Assembly: GCF_011382965.1 (NCBI RefSeq)
Contig: NZ_CP049934.1
Span: forward strand, 930,001-994,000
DNA from: Leucobacter insecticola
GTDB lineage: Bacteria > Actinomycetota > Actinomycetes > Actinomycetales > Microbacteriaceae
Direction of reading: 5' to 3'
Length of the DNA stretch: 64,000 nt
The notes below the pieces were generated by a model, which was not told where the DNA came from, did no database searches, and saw nothing but the letters and a program-made list of their open reading frames with translations. Made by a program: the position numbers and the translations under genes. Positions 19,487 to 29,890 of this stretch are shown here, piece after piece; position 1 is the stretch's first letter, and the number at the start of each line of letters is the position of its first letter.

Positions 19487-22400
19487 ATGCGACCAAGCTT
19501 GGGGGCTCGTTTGAAAATCGACTTAACAGGGAAGCGACGACGTCCGTTTACGCTCGCTCTTCGGCGGGGGGTGGCTCTCGCAGCTACCGCAACACTGGTG
19601 GGGGCGGATCGCTGCTCGCGGTCGCCGCACCGGCCATTGCCGGTACCGCGGTCACGAACGTTGACGTGACGGTGCTGAGTGACGGCAGCGCGCCGTTTGA
19701 TAACGACAATGATCCGGGCCACGACACCGGCCCGAACAACGGGATTGTGCGTGCGCAAGACAGGATCACCTGGAACGTTGTCGGCTCGGAAGCAGCGTCA
19801 GGATCTTCCGTGTACACGATGACGCTGCCCGCGGGCATGGTGTTTGACGCGTCGTCCGCGGCCGCCACGAACTGTACCGGACCGACGGCAGGTAACATCA
19901 ACGCTGCCGGTAACGTGCTGACGTGTGATCGTGTGATGGCCGGTGGCCCCGCAGCGCTCACGATCTCGGCGCGAGTCGGATCGGTCGCCCACGGCACCGA
20001 TATCGCATTGAAGGTCGACGTTGACGGGCTGAGCAAAACCTCGACCACGGTGAAGGTCTCGGCAACACCGAAGACCGAGCTTTCCGTATACGGGTCGATC
20101 CCTACTCTCGGCTACACCCTCGACGGTGCGCGTGGGGTTCGCCTCAACTTGGCAGTCTATTTGGGGGCAACAAAGGACCCAGCCAACCCCTCCTTCTTTG
20201 GCTATGAAGCCCTCCAATCGCCCTTCAGTTTCACCGTTGATGTCCCGGCTGGAGTGATTCCTGATACACAAACTGTTGTCGCTGGCGCAGGCACGATAAC
20301 GCCCTCCCAGCCTGGTGGAGCAGGTACGCCAATCACCTACACAGTGACCGGCGCAACTACCAACTTCCTCAACGCCGGAACTCTCACGGGAATGCCTGCA
20401 ACGATGGCCGGCGGCAATGCCTACCAAATCTACACTTTCCTACCTTACGAAGGATATATTGCACCGGGGGCGACCGTGCAATTACGGCAGCAAGTTTCGG
20501 GCTTTGACCCGGACTCGCTTTCCGGTCAGTCAAACTTTGGTGCCGGGTTCGCACCCGGCCAAGAGCCCAGCGCTGCATGTCAGAATCCCGCTGCTGGAGT
20601 TCAACTCAACTGCACTCAATCGCCCGCGACTCGTGTGGCCGGCGTGTCACTCGCGCCAACACTGGGTGCCTCTTGGAGCTCAAGTTCCTCATTTATGTTT
20701 GGTGACTTCCACGGGCAGGTTGAGGCCGGTGGGCTGCAGAATAAGGCAGCTGTTCCTGGTCAGAACTTCATGGCCGTAAACGGGTTGTTTAACGCTGGCT
20801 CGGCCGAGGATGCCGCGAACGGGGCTTACGGCTCGATGGCTTGGGACCCGACTCTCATGAACCTCGTCGGTAAGCCGACCCTTCGTTTTGCGCCGTCGGG
20901 TGCGGCCACCAGCCTCTATGCGCCCGGTTCCGGAACCGCTTTGGATGAAAATGACTACGTCGTCGAATACACGGATTTCGTGTTCGTAGACGACGCAGAT
21001 CGCAAGGCTCGAGACTCGTTCACAGACCCGGCGATGTCTTGGGTGAATGACGCCGCTCAGCTTCCCGGCGGAATGGCGGCAGTAACCAGTGTGCGGGTGA
21101 AGTACCTGAAACCGCTTGCTCCCAACTCCACGATTGCGCTCGTTACACCACTGCAGCGCACTCTGGCTTCGGCGGGGCTCGCAACTGGTACCAGGATGCC
21201 TTGGTTCTGGCAGTACGGATCAGCGTCCAGTACCGTCGTGAAATCAGTCTACAGCGGCAGCGGAACGACTAGCTCCGGCGGCAACGTCCAGGCATCTGAC
21301 GCTCTCGTGCGAGCCGAGGTGGCGTGGCAGAAGGTGGAGGGTGAAACCTATGCTGCGGGCAACGCGCAGCGTGGTGATCTGGTGAACCTGAAGATCACGC
21401 CCATCGTGATCGGCCCGGTCGGCAATGCAACGACGGCGGCTGCGGATACCAAGGTGACCGTGACGATGCCGAACGCGTGCTACGAGCCCGTCGCGAGTGT
21501 GTTGCCGGCAAACGCGCAGCTCACCCCCGGTGTTCCGGGTGCGAACTGCGCCACGGGAACCCCCGCAACGATTGTGTACACCCTGGGTAATCTGAACGCT
21601 GCAGGTGGAGACGCTGGCCCTGCCCCGTATCAGGGTCACGCGACGTTCCTGAACGCCCTCCAGGTCACGGTGAAGGTGTCGCTCGACACTCCCCCGCGAC
21701 TGTGGCGGCGACGGTCGTGATCGATTCCCCGTCTGACGGGTCGGTGGTCTCGTACGAGGGCAACACTCAGGCGTCCGCGACGGCGAAGGCTCAGGACAAG
21801 ACCTACTTGCCGCAGTTGGTCACCGCGGGTGCGGCGGTGTTTAAGAATCAGAAGATCGCTTCGACCGCAACCCCAGGCTATGTTGGCCCGGGTGAGGAGA
21901 TGGCATACACGATCTCGTTCGCGAACGCGTCGATCAAGAACTTCACCTCGGCACAGTTTGTTGATGTGTTGCCGTTTGATGGTGACAATCGCGGATCGAC
22001 AGGGTTTGGCGGTTCAAAGGTCGAGCTGAAGTCTGTTTCGGCGTCGATGGCGGCTCCCTCGGTCGCGCCTGTCACGATCGAGTACACGACTGATCCTGCG
22101 GTGCAGGTGCAGACCGCCGTGGCGACGGCCGGTAACGAGAACGCTGCGACCGGGGTCTCCTGGACCGCGACCGCTCCCGCGAACCTGAAGACCGTGACCG
22201 CGCTCAGGTTCACAGTTGAGGGCGGGATGCCGATCGGCGCTTCGGGTTCGGCGCTGGTGAAGGTATCGGCTCCGTCGCTCGCGCTTGACGGCAAGGTGAA
22301 CAACACCATCTCGTCGTGGTTGATCGCTGAGACCGGCGGCGACCTGAAGTCGTCCGCGGCTTCGTCGAGCCCGCTCAAGTCCTCCGCAGTGAACATCAGC

Positions 22401-24316
22401 GGCAAGGTGTACCGTGACCTGAACTTCGACGGTTCAGTGTCTGCCGGTGACAGCACCTGGCCTGCAACCACGGCCGGTCTTGAACTCGTGGCTCCTGACG
22501 GCACGGTGGTCACGACGACCGATATCGCCGCTGATGGCACGTACCAGTTCCCGCTCGTGGGGGCAGACACCTACCAGGTGCGGCTCAAGACCCCGACGGG
22601 TTGGAAGAAGCTCGCCGGTTCCATCGTGACCGAGCCCGGGCAGACATATCAGAGTCCTGCGACGGATGTGTTGTATCAGGAAGAGGTTGCTGACCCGATC
22701 CTGGTCGATAAGACCGCCGCAGCAGGCATGACGGCCTCAACCCCGGTGTTGATTGATGTGGCCGCGGGTGACACACTCGCGTATCCGGTGACCGCGGGCA
22801 GTATCGCGATGGCCGGGACTACGGCAGCGAACACCATTGCGGTGGAGTCGCAGCCCACACACGGTACCGCTCAGGTACAGCTTGCTACGTCGGGTCTGTC
22901 AAAGATCCAGTACACCGCCCCTGCTACCTGGCCTGCCGAGTATGCGGACCAGGCATCGTTTGTGGATTCCTTCACGTATTCGTGGACGAACGTGCTCGGT
23001 GTGAAGAAGACCGCGACGGTTGAGGTGACGGTGTACAAGCCGATCACGGTGACCTTTGCAACGCCTGAGGCTGCGTCGAAGACGATCGGTGAGAAAGCGA
23101 CCGCGACCTACACGCCGACCCTGACCACCGATAGTGGCTTGAAGTCCGCCACGGTGACCACCGCCCCGGAAAGGGGGAGGTGGCGGTGAATCAGACCACG
23201 GGTGAGGTGACGTTCAACGCTGCTGGCGGGACGGAAGCGACGCCTGGCACGTACACGTTCACGGTCTCCTACACCGACAACCTGAACCAGGTCACGACGC
23301 AGGAATACACGGCGATCGTGTTGGCGAAACCCGTCGCGACGGGGAACTCTGCGACCGTGGGGCTGGGTGTGACACACACCTTCCCGAAGAACGTCACTCC
23401 TGCCGGGCTTGCGTCTGCGGGTGTGATCGGTGGCACGAACGCGGACATGGCGTCGATTGATGCGAATGGTGACATTGAGTTCGCAGGTTCTGCGTCTGCT
23501 GGCACCTACTCGTTCACCGTGACGTATACGGATGCGGTGGGCCAGTTCGCAACTGCCGCGTATTCGGTGACGGTGCAGGGCGAGCTCATGATTGATGTGA
23601 AGTCGTCGATGACGATTGGTGAGGGTGGTACGGCAACGTTTACCCCGATCATTGATGATGTGGCGAACCTGAAGTCCGCGACGGCATCCGCGATATCGCC
23701 TGCGGGTGGCGCGGTGACGGTTGATCAGGCCACGGGTGAGGTGGTGTTCGAAGCGGGTACTGCTGATCCGGGCACGTATACCTTCGATGTCACTTATATT
23801 GATGATCTCGATCAGGAGACCACGGTCACGTATACGGTGACGGTCCAGGCCGCACCGATCTCGAAGGGCGACATCACCGAGACCGTTGAACTGGGCACCG
23901 AAAGCGTGACCATCGACGTGCTCGGCGTGGTCACCGGCACCAACCTGCAGCCGTTGACCGATGCGAGCTTCACCCAGCCCGCCCACGGCACAGTTGCGCT
24001 CAACGCTGACGGCATGGTGGTCTACACGCCAGAGCCCGGGTTCGTGGGTACCGTGTCGTTCGCGACGACCGTGGTGGATGATCTCGGTCAGTCCGTGGTC
24101 GTGAACACCACGATCACCGTGCTGCCGGCACCCCCGACCGACACCGGTGACGGGAACGCGGTTGTCGACGGTGGAAAGGGTGGCCTCAATATTGGTGGCC
24201 TCTCTGTCACCGGTGGCACGATCGGGCTGAGCGCCGCCATCGCGGCTGTGCTGCTCGGGCTTGGAGCCGGGATCCTGATCCTGCGCCGCAAGCGCCGCGA
24301 AGTTGAAGAGGCGTAG
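19487..24316 (+). CDS. Giant LSVTG wall-anchored adhesin C (three frame breaks)
   Basis: About 1,610 residues after repair. The ATG at 19487 (AGGA eight bases upstream) opens a signal peptide (KRRRPFTLALRRGVALAATATLVG...LLAVAAPAIAGTAV) that is only continuous if one G is added in the run 19600-19604. The other breaks are in the C-run 21691-21695 (repair gives DTPPATVAATVVIDSPSDG) and at 23170-23177 (APEKGEVAVNQTTGEV). The N-terminal 850 residues are DUF11-like adhesion beta domains. They are followed by an SdrD B-like domain (SGKVYRDLNFDGSVSAGDS), a VDKTAAAG...YTYPVTAG-type region and four cadherin/Ig-like domains (PGTYTFTVSYTDNLNQ, SAGTYSFTVTYTDAVGQ, PGTYTFDVTYIDDLDQ). GLSVTGG, a membrane helix and RRKRRE anchor it. 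Followed directly by a terminator and the sigma/anti-sigma fusion. Confidence 0.85.
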
Positions 24317-24324
24317 GTAGCCTC

Positions 24325-24390
24325 GCACAGATAAGCCACCCCGCGGTGTTCGTTGTTCCCCCAACGGCCACCGCGGGGTTCTGTGCGTTG
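24325..24390. terminator. Terminator between adhesin C and the sigma factor gene
   Basis: ACCCCGCGGTG (24338-24348) pairs with CACCGCGGGGT (24369-24379). An outer GCACAG/CTGTGC pair extends the stem. It begins about ten bases after the adhesin C stop. Confidence 0.8.
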
Positions 24391-24457
24391 CTGGTGGAGG
24401 GACCACTCAACCGGCGGCGCAAAGCGGGTTACACTGAGGGGATATGAGGATGGCGGT

Positions 24458-25795
24458 ATGACTGCCTCGACAGGAAGACACATGGGGGAAACGACAGATG
24501 AATCTGGAGCGCCCGGAGCACCCGGCGAAACACCAGAACGAGTAGCCGCGATCCGGCGTGAGCGCGACCTGGAACTGCTTTCTGCCTACCGTTACGGCGA
24601 CACCACCGCCGGGGAAAAGCTCTACACCCTCTACTACGATGATGCGCTGATCGCGGCCAAAGACGCCGTCACCGATCACGCCACCGCCGAAGACTTCGTC
24701 GCAGAGGCCTTCGCGAAGATATTCGAGCTCATCGACCGCGGCAAAGGCCCCACCGAAAACTTTCGCTACTACCTGCGGGCCACGATCCGCAGTATCGCGC
24801 TCAACTGGTACAGCGAACACAACCGCACCGAGAGCATCGCCGACTTCACGCTCTACGAGCCGCAACTTGCCGAACAGTCGGGGCAAGACGCCGAAGCCCA
24901 CTCCGGTCTCGAAGAAGGCGAAGACGTCGAAATCGTTGACGCCTTCCAGCGGCTCCCCGAACGCTGGCGGCACATCATCTTTCTCCGCGTCGTCGAACAG
25001 CGCAGCAGCGCCGAAAGCGCCCAAGCCCTCGGGCTGAAAGCCGCCGCCGGAGTTGAACTCTACAAACGCGCCAGGGACGGGCTGCGCAAAGAATACCTGA
25101 GCGAAATCGCGTCCGCGCGCAGCGGATCAGGCTCAGCCGAATGTCAGGAGTTTGCCCCGGATCTCGCAAAACTCAGCGCCACCGGGAAATTGACTCGAGG
25201 CAAACAGCGCCTGCTCAACGCGCACATGGCGGGATGCGAGACGTGCAGCTCGACGCACCTGGAACTTGACAGTCTCGCGCAACGCTTCAACAAGAAGACC
25301 ATCGCGCCCGCCCTCGCAGGCGTCGCCGCGAGCGTGGTGCTGCCCGGCCTCAGCAACGGCACCCGTGCCGCCGCACTTGCCGGGTTGCCGACGCTCGCCC
25401 CGTGGGCGTGGGCCGGACTCGCTGCGGGGGTCATCGCCCTCGCCGCCATCGGCGGGATCCTGATCGCGGGCGCTGCCGGGCGGGGAGACACCGGATCCCA
25501 GTCCGACAGGATCACCGTACAAGAGGGATCAGGCGCCGACGGCGCCGGGGGAGCGACATGCACGCTCGACTTCAAAACCGTCACATCAGGAGCCGTGCTC
25601 GCAAAACTCGTCACCACCAACACCGGCGGCGGCACCTGCGAAGTACGCGCCTGGCAGGGAGACACCGAGGTACTTGAGCCGTTCTCGGTGCGCGACACCC
25701 AGGTGACGATCCTCACCCGCCCGGGGCAATTGCGGGTCGAGTTGACGCTCGGCACACGCAGCGAGACCAAGACGTTCACGATCCCGAAGCGATAG
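24458..25795 (+). CDS. Membrane-tethered ECF sigma factor fused to a zinc-finger anti-sigma domain
   Basis: 445 residues. The start is ATG 24458 (AGGATGGCGGT before it) or ATG 24482 (AGGAAG before it). Sigma region 2 lies near residues 35-105 (AEDFVAEAFAKIFELIDRG). Region 4 lies near 150-205 (FQRLPERWRHIIFLRVVEQ, then a helix-turn-helix). Instead of ending there, the chain continues into a zf-HC2/ZAS-type anti-sigma domain with the H-x3-C-x2-C signature (NAHMAGCETCSS), a transmembrane helix (WAGLAAGVIALAAIGGILIA) and an outside domain of about 100 residues with two Cys (TCTLDF, GTCEVRAW). So sigma, inhibitor and possible sensor are one polypeptide. ECF groups with C-terminal zinc-finger and membrane extensions are known in Actinobacteria. 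Targets are unknown, but adhesin C immediately upstream is the obvious candidate. Confidence 0.85.
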   Translation: MTASTGRHMGETTDESGAPGAPGETPERVAAIRRERDLELLSAYRYGDTTAGEKLYTLYYDDALIAAKDAVTDHATAEDFVAEAFAKIFELIDRGKGPTENFRYYLRATIRSIALNWYSEHNRTESIADFTLYEPQLAEQSGQDAEAHSGLEEGEDVEIVDAFQRLPERWRHIIFLRVVEQRSSAESAQALGLKAAAGVELYKRARDGLRKEYLSEIASARSGSGSAECQEFAPDLAKLSATGKLTRGKQRLLNAHMAGCETCSSTHLELDSLAQRFNKKTIAPALAGVAASVVLPGLSNGTRAAALAGLPTLAPWAWAGLAAGVIALAAIGGILIAGAAGRGDTGSQSDRITVQEGSGADGAGGATCTLDFKTVTSGAVLAKLVTTNTGGGTCEVRAWQGDTEVLEPFSVRDTQVTILTRPGQLRVELTLGTRSETKTFTIPKR

Positions 25796-25811
25796 CGTCC
25801 GCCGGCTCCGC

Positions 25812-26459
25812 CTACAGCCAGCCGCGCTCCGAAGCGAGATGCACCGCCTGCTGGCGACCCGGCACACCGAGCTTGCCGAGCACCGCCGAAAGGTGATTGC
25901 GCACCGTGCCGGGCGCGAGCGACAGCGCCCTCGCGATCTGCGCCGTCGTCTCCCCGCGCTGACCGGCCCGCAACACATCGAGTTCGCGATCGGTGAGCGG
26001 GCAGCGCTCCGCGGTCAGAGCATCGGCGGCGATCTCGGGATCGACGTAGCGCGCGCCTCCTGCAACCTGCCGAATAACGGCCGCCACCTCCGAGGCGTCA
26101 CGTGACTTCGGCAAGAACCCCGCGACACCGACCCCGAGGGCCCGCCGCAGCACGCCGGGCCGGGCATGGCGTGTCACGATGATGCACCGGGCCGTGATCT
26201 CCCGCCGCAGGCGCTCCGCGACCTCAACGCCATCGTGGCCCGGCATATCAAGATCGAGCAGGCAGATATCCGGCTGCAGACGCAGCGCCTCGGTGACCGC
26301 CTCCTCGCCGTCCGCGCAACTCGCAATGATCTCGATGTCACCCTCGAGTGTCAAGAGCGCTGCGAGGGCGGAGCGGATCATGCCCTCATCGTCCGCGAGC
26401 AGTACCCGGATCTTGGTGGTCTCCTGCGCCGAGCTGCGATCCGTCGTGCGTTGATTCAT
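25812..26459 (-). CDS. NarL/DesR-type response regulator
   Basis: 215 residues. The receiver domain is at about residues 18-130, with the acidic pocket DDE near 25 and phospho-acceptor Asp in CLLDLDMPGHDG. The switch Thr and Lys are in IIVTRH and FLPKSRD. A C-terminal LuxR helix-turn-helix (LTDRELDVLRAGQRGETTAQIARALSLAPGTVRNHLSAVLGKLGV) binds DNA. Its ATG overlaps the kinase stop by four bases, so the two are translationally coupled. No ABC-2 transporter is adjacent, although that is the usual partner of DesKR-like pairs in actinobacteria. Confidence 0.92.
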   Translation of the reverse strand: MNQRTTDRSSAQETTKIRVLLADDEGMIRSALAALLTLEGDIEIIASCADGEEAVTEALRLQPDICLLDLDMPGHDGVEVAERLRREITARCIIVTRHARPGVLRRALGVGVAGFLPKSRDASEVAAVIRQVAGGARYVDPEIAADALTAERCPLTDRELDVLRAGQRGETTAQIARALSLAPGTVRNHLSAVLGKLGVPGRQQAVHLASERGWL

Positions 26460-27696
26460 CGAGCGTCCCCCGGGAGCACAACTGACACGGTGAAATCTTG
26501 CTTGCCGCGATCCACCTCGACCGAGCCTCCTGCCTCTTCAACGCGCCGCGCGATGCCGCGAAGCCCGGATCCTGCCGCTGATCCTGCTGCTGCCAGTGAA
26601 GCATCCCCAGCATCGTTGCTGATCGAATACCGCCACTCACCCCCAGCGTTGTTGAGACTCAGCCTCGCCCACGCGCCTCCGCCGTGACGAAGTACGTTGG
26701 TAGTGGTCTCGCGGATCACCGGGCCAAGCACGCCCGCGGGGGCGCCCTCGCAGTCGCCTACCACCGTCAATTTGACCTTCGCCCCCGCAGCTCTGAGCAG
26801 ATCGGCCGCGTTCGCGATCTCGTCGCCGAGCGGCACCGACTGAAACTGGTGGGCGAGATCCCGAGTGCCCTGCTGCGCCGCCGTGACGCTCAAGCGCGCG
26901 GCCCGCAGTTGTTCAAGCGCGGCCTCAATATCGGTGGCGGCGAGGCGCTCCGTGAGCTCCAACTGCAGTGCGAGCACCTGCAGGTGGTGCCCCTGCAGAT
27001 CGTGTACGTCGCCTGCGACCCTGAGGCGCTCCTGAGTCGCCGCCAATCTGGCCTCGGCCGCGCGAGCCCGGTCAAGATCAAGTACCACATCCCACCACCA
27101 CAGCGATATCGCCGTGACCGTGGGGAGCAGAATCGCGAACGCGCTCCACAGCAGCCACTGCTGCATCGGCACCTGCTCGGATCCCGGCCATGATGTCGGC
27201 CCGGCCCCGATCTTGGCATCGACGACGGCCAGCACAGTGAGGATCGCCGTGAGCACCAAAACGACCCTGAGTCGGACCCCGAGGGCCAATCAAGGAGCGC
27301 GAGTGACTGGGCAAGCGGGGCGAGAGCCACCAGCCCCGAACCGGTCACCGATCCGGCGAGGAGGCCGAAGCCCGCAGCCATCGCGAGCGGTGCGATGAGT
27401 CCGGTCCAGCGAGTGCCTGAGACGCTGTCGCCCCTGCGGCGGTAGCGCGTCAGAAGGGGAAAGGTCGCGCCGAGCCAGACGAGGCCCCCGAGGAACACGA
27501 CGAGGATCGGCAGTTCCGGCCCTGTGCCTGTGCCCGCGTTGCCGCCAAGCAGAACAGCGGTCCAGCTGATGATGAGCATGAGTTCGAACACGACGATCGC
27601 GCTCGCCGTGTACCACCAGGTCGCCGAGATGTTCTTCGTCAGACGCAGACTTGACGTGGGGGAGTGCGTCTCATCATGCGCGAGGGCCGCCGTCAT
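26456..27696 (-). CDS. DesK-type sensor histidine kinase (one frame break)
   Basis: About 413 residues after repair. The ATG at 27696 follows GAGAGGAGC. The N-terminal half has about five to six hydrophobic segments with few outside loops, as in DesK-like kinases that sense the membrane. The HisKA_3 box is GDVHDLQGHHLQVLALQLEL (phospho-acceptor His in VHD). The ATPase domain has the N-box RETTTNVLRHGG and the G-box GSGLRGIARRVEEAGG. The frame breaks at 27283-27287; one added base joins LALLDWALGVRLRVVLVLTA inside a membrane helix. It pairs with the response regulator at 25812-26459 through an ATGA overlap. The gene for the small export protein runs divergently upstream. Confidence 0.88.
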
Positions 27697-27911
27697 GTTG
27701 CTCCTCTCTCGTTCGCGTGCTCGTTTTGGTTTTCGCCGTGCCCCTACAACCCTAGACGCATGACAAATGTCACTGCTCGCGTGTGCGAAATGCCCGCAAA
27801 GAGGTGACGGCCACTCACTTACGCCAGGGGTGCGCAGGCGATGAACTATAGATGTGCCAAACGGCAGCAATCACCATCACAGCAGTCACCATAACAACAA
27901 GGAGCAACACT

Positions 27912-28415
27912 ATGACCCTTATCGATACCTTCCAGGATCTGCTCGGCCAGGTGCACGAACTGGTGCAGCCGCTCATCATAGGCGCGGCCGGCGCCGTGCC
28001 CTACGTCGAGGGACACGGAGGGGCGATTATCGGGCTGGCCGGGGGCATGAACGCGGTGGTTGCCACGGCCGCAGCGATCGTCGGCAACTTCATTTGCGTC
28101 GCCGTGCTCGTCATGCTGGGTTCGCGTGCGCGCGCCGCGGTGCTCGCTCGCGAGGGTGCGCGCGGTGATCTTGAGGTTCCCCGCAAGACACCATCGGCGC
28201 GTCGCCAAAAGTTTCAGCGCGCGTTCGAGCGCTACGGCGTGCCGGGCGTGAGCCTGCTGGGCCCGCTGCTGCTGCCGACGCAGGTCACCGCCACCATGCT
28301 GGCGGCATCAGGGGTTACTCGCTCCCGGATCCTGATCTGGCAGGCAGTCGCGATTGTTGGCTGGACCGTCATCACCGCAGCAGTCTTCAGCGGGATCCTG
28401 ACCGCGGTCAGCTAA
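27912..28415 (+). CDS. Small multidrug export-like membrane protein (PF06695-type)
   Basis: 167 residues from the ATG at 27912, preceded by AAGGAG. Four to five hydrophobic segments resemble the 'putative small multi-drug export protein' family: an early GAAGAVPYVEGHGGAI segment, a first long helix pair, a basic loop (RRQKFQRAFERYGVPGVSLLGPLLLPTQ) and two C-terminal helices. The family name is historical and transport has not been shown for most members. It is divergent from the DesK/DesR-like pair, so it may be that pair's target. Confidence 0.75.
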   Translation: MTLIDTFQDLLGQVHELVQPLIIGAAGAVPYVEGHGGAIIGLAGGMNAVVATAAAIVGNFICVAVLVMLGSRARAAVLAREGARGDLEVPRKTPSARRQKFQRAFERYGVPGVSLLGPLLLPTQVTATMLAASGVTRSRILIWQAVAIVGWTVITAAVFSGILTAVS

Positions 28416-28430
28416 CCGCCAGGGCCCACA

Positions 28431-28452
28431 CCCGGGGCGTTACGACCCCGGG
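28431..28452. terminator. Bidirectional hairpin between convergent genes
   Basis: CCCGGGG (28431-28437) pairs with CCCCGGG (28446-28452) around CGTTACGA. The hairpin overlaps the last codons of ppk2, so it can end both the export-protein transcript and ppk2. Confidence 0.7.
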
Positions 28453-29405
28453 GTCACGACCGGGAAGGTGCCGGTCGGGGCCTCGCCCTCGTCGTACACC
28501 GTCGAGGGTGAGCCGATCAGCTTCGGATCAGGGGTGCCAACAACCGACTCGTCCTTGTCCGGGTAGTCGAAGCGCGAGAGCACCCAGCGCATCGCCTCCA
28601 GGCGCGCACGCTTCTTGTCGTTCGACTTGACGACGGTCCAGGGAGCGTGAGGGGTGTCCGTGTAGAAGAACATCGCCTCCTTCGCAGCCGTGTAGTCATC
28701 CCACTTGTCAAAACTTGCGAGGTCGGTCGGGGAGAGCTTCCACTGCTTGACGCGATCCTGCGATCGCGAAACGAAGCGCTCGCGCTGCTCCGCCTTGCCG
28801 ACCGAGAACCAGAACTTGATGAGGTGGATGCCCGAGTTCACGAGCATGCGCTCGAACTCGGGAGCGGAACGCGTGAACTCCAGGTACTGCTGCGGCGTGC
28901 AATAGCCCATGACGCGCTCGACACCAGCGCGGTTGTACCAGGAACGGTCGAACAGCACGAGTTCGCCCGCCGCAGGCAGGTGCTGCACATAACGCTGGAA
29001 GAACCACTGCGTCTGTTCACGCTCCGTCGGAATCTCGAGCGCCACGACCCGCGCGCCACGAGGATTCATGTGCTCGGTGAACCGCTTGATCGCGCCACCC
29101 TTGCCCGCGGCGTCGCGGCCCTCAAACAGGATCACGATCCGCTCGCCCGACTCCTTCACCCACGCCTGCAACTTCAGCAGCTCGATCTGCAGCTTACGCT
29201 TCTGCTTCTCGTAGGACTTCCGTGAGATCTTCTCGGAATACGGGTATCCCTGGCGCCACGCGGCGTCGGGGCCGTTGTTGTCGTCGGGAGCGTCTTCGCG
29301 GAGGAGTTCACTGATCTCATCGATTTCGGGGGTGACGTCCACCTGACCCGGCTCTGCGAGTTCAAATTCTGGGGTGTTCGATGTCGGGGTGGGATCGTTG
29401 GTCAT
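28440..29405 (-). CDS. ppk2: Polyphosphate kinase 2 (polyphosphate:nucleotide phosphotransferase)
   Basis: 321 residues. Start chosen at ATG 29405, eight bases after AAGGA; the upstream ATG at 29414 has poor spacing. PPK2 enzymes move phosphate between inorganic polyphosphate and nucleoside phosphates in the cytoplasm. Walker A is EGRDAAGKGGAIKRFTEHM and Walker B is LFDRSWYNRAGVERVMGY, followed by the basic lid (SRSQDRVKQWKLSPTDL) and the WDDYTAAKEAMF / APWTVVKSNDKKRARLE region, all in family order. A single domain of this length fits class I. The N-terminal 40 residues are acidic and variable. Confidence 0.93.
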   Translation of the reverse strand: MTNDPTPTSNTPEFELAEPGQVDVTPEIDEISELLREDAPDDNNGPDAAWRQGYPYSEKISRKSYEKQKRKLQIELLKLQAWVKESGERIVILFEGRDAAGKGGAIKRFTEHMNPRGARVVALEIPTEREQTQWFFQRYVQHLPAAGELVLFDRSWYNRAGVERVMGYCTPQQYLEFTRSAPEFERMLVNSGIHLIKFWFSVGKAEQRERFVSRSQDRVKQWKLSPTDLASFDKWDDYTAAKEAMFFYTDTPHAPWTVVKSNDKKRARLEAMRWVLSRFDYPDKDESVVGTPDPKLIGSPSTVYDEGEAPTGTFPVVTPGS

Positions 29406-29547
29406 ACGCGGCATCCTTCGCTGGGTGAATAGGCGGCAGTTTTCGGCGCGCGCCATTCTTCCTATTCTACGGATTTACATAGAGAAGCAGCGATTCGACT
29501 GGGCCAACCCTCCAAATCTGGGGGGGCGCTTGTCGCCCGGGATCCCG

Positions 29548-29862
29548 CTATCGCACCAGCCGCGCAATCGCTGCCGAAGCCTCCTGCAGTTTCGCGGCCG
29601 CAACCTCGCCGCCCTCTTCCGCCGCCGTCGCGACGCAGTGACTCAGGTGGTCGTCAAGCAGGACGAGCGCGACGCGTTCAAGCGCTTTCGTCGCCGCGGA
29701 AACCTGCGTCAAAATGTCGAGGCAGTATTGATCCTCCTCGACCATGCGATGCACGCCTCGAACCTGTCCCTCCGCCCGGCGCAGACGCTTCAGGAGGTCT
29801 TCTTTGTGCCCGACATAGCCGTGACCCTCGTGTGCCGTGACCGAGTCGCTTGTCTCACTCAT
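29548..29862 (-). CDS. csoR: Copper-sensing repressor CsoR
   Basis: 104 residues from the ATG at 29862. The complete Cu(I) site is present: C47, H72 and C76 in YCLDILTQ and DDHLSHCV. The N-terminus is His-rich (AHEGHGYVGH). CsoR represses copper-efflux genes and lets go when Cu(I) binds. No copper ATPase or chaperone is adjacent, and I see no G-tract operator in the 28 bases upstream, so it may be cotranscribed with the acetyltransferase gene ahead of it and act in trans. Confidence 0.9.
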   Translation of the reverse strand: MSETSDSVTAHEGHGYVGHKEDLLKRLRRAEGQVRGVHRMVEEDQYCLDILTQVSAATKALERVALVLLDDHLSHCVATAAEEGGEVAAAKLQEASAAIARLVR

Positions 29863-29890
29863 GTCAGCACCATACACGCAGACGCGCGCT

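Noticed and set aside
23108..24406. 432-codon minus-strand frame opposite the end of adhesin C
   Set aside because: Arg/His-rich shadow frame of GC-rich coding DNA, crossing a terminator.
26684..27193. Plus-strand frames opposite the histidine kinase and response regulator
   Set aside because: They lie wholly inside conserved kinase and regulator domains.
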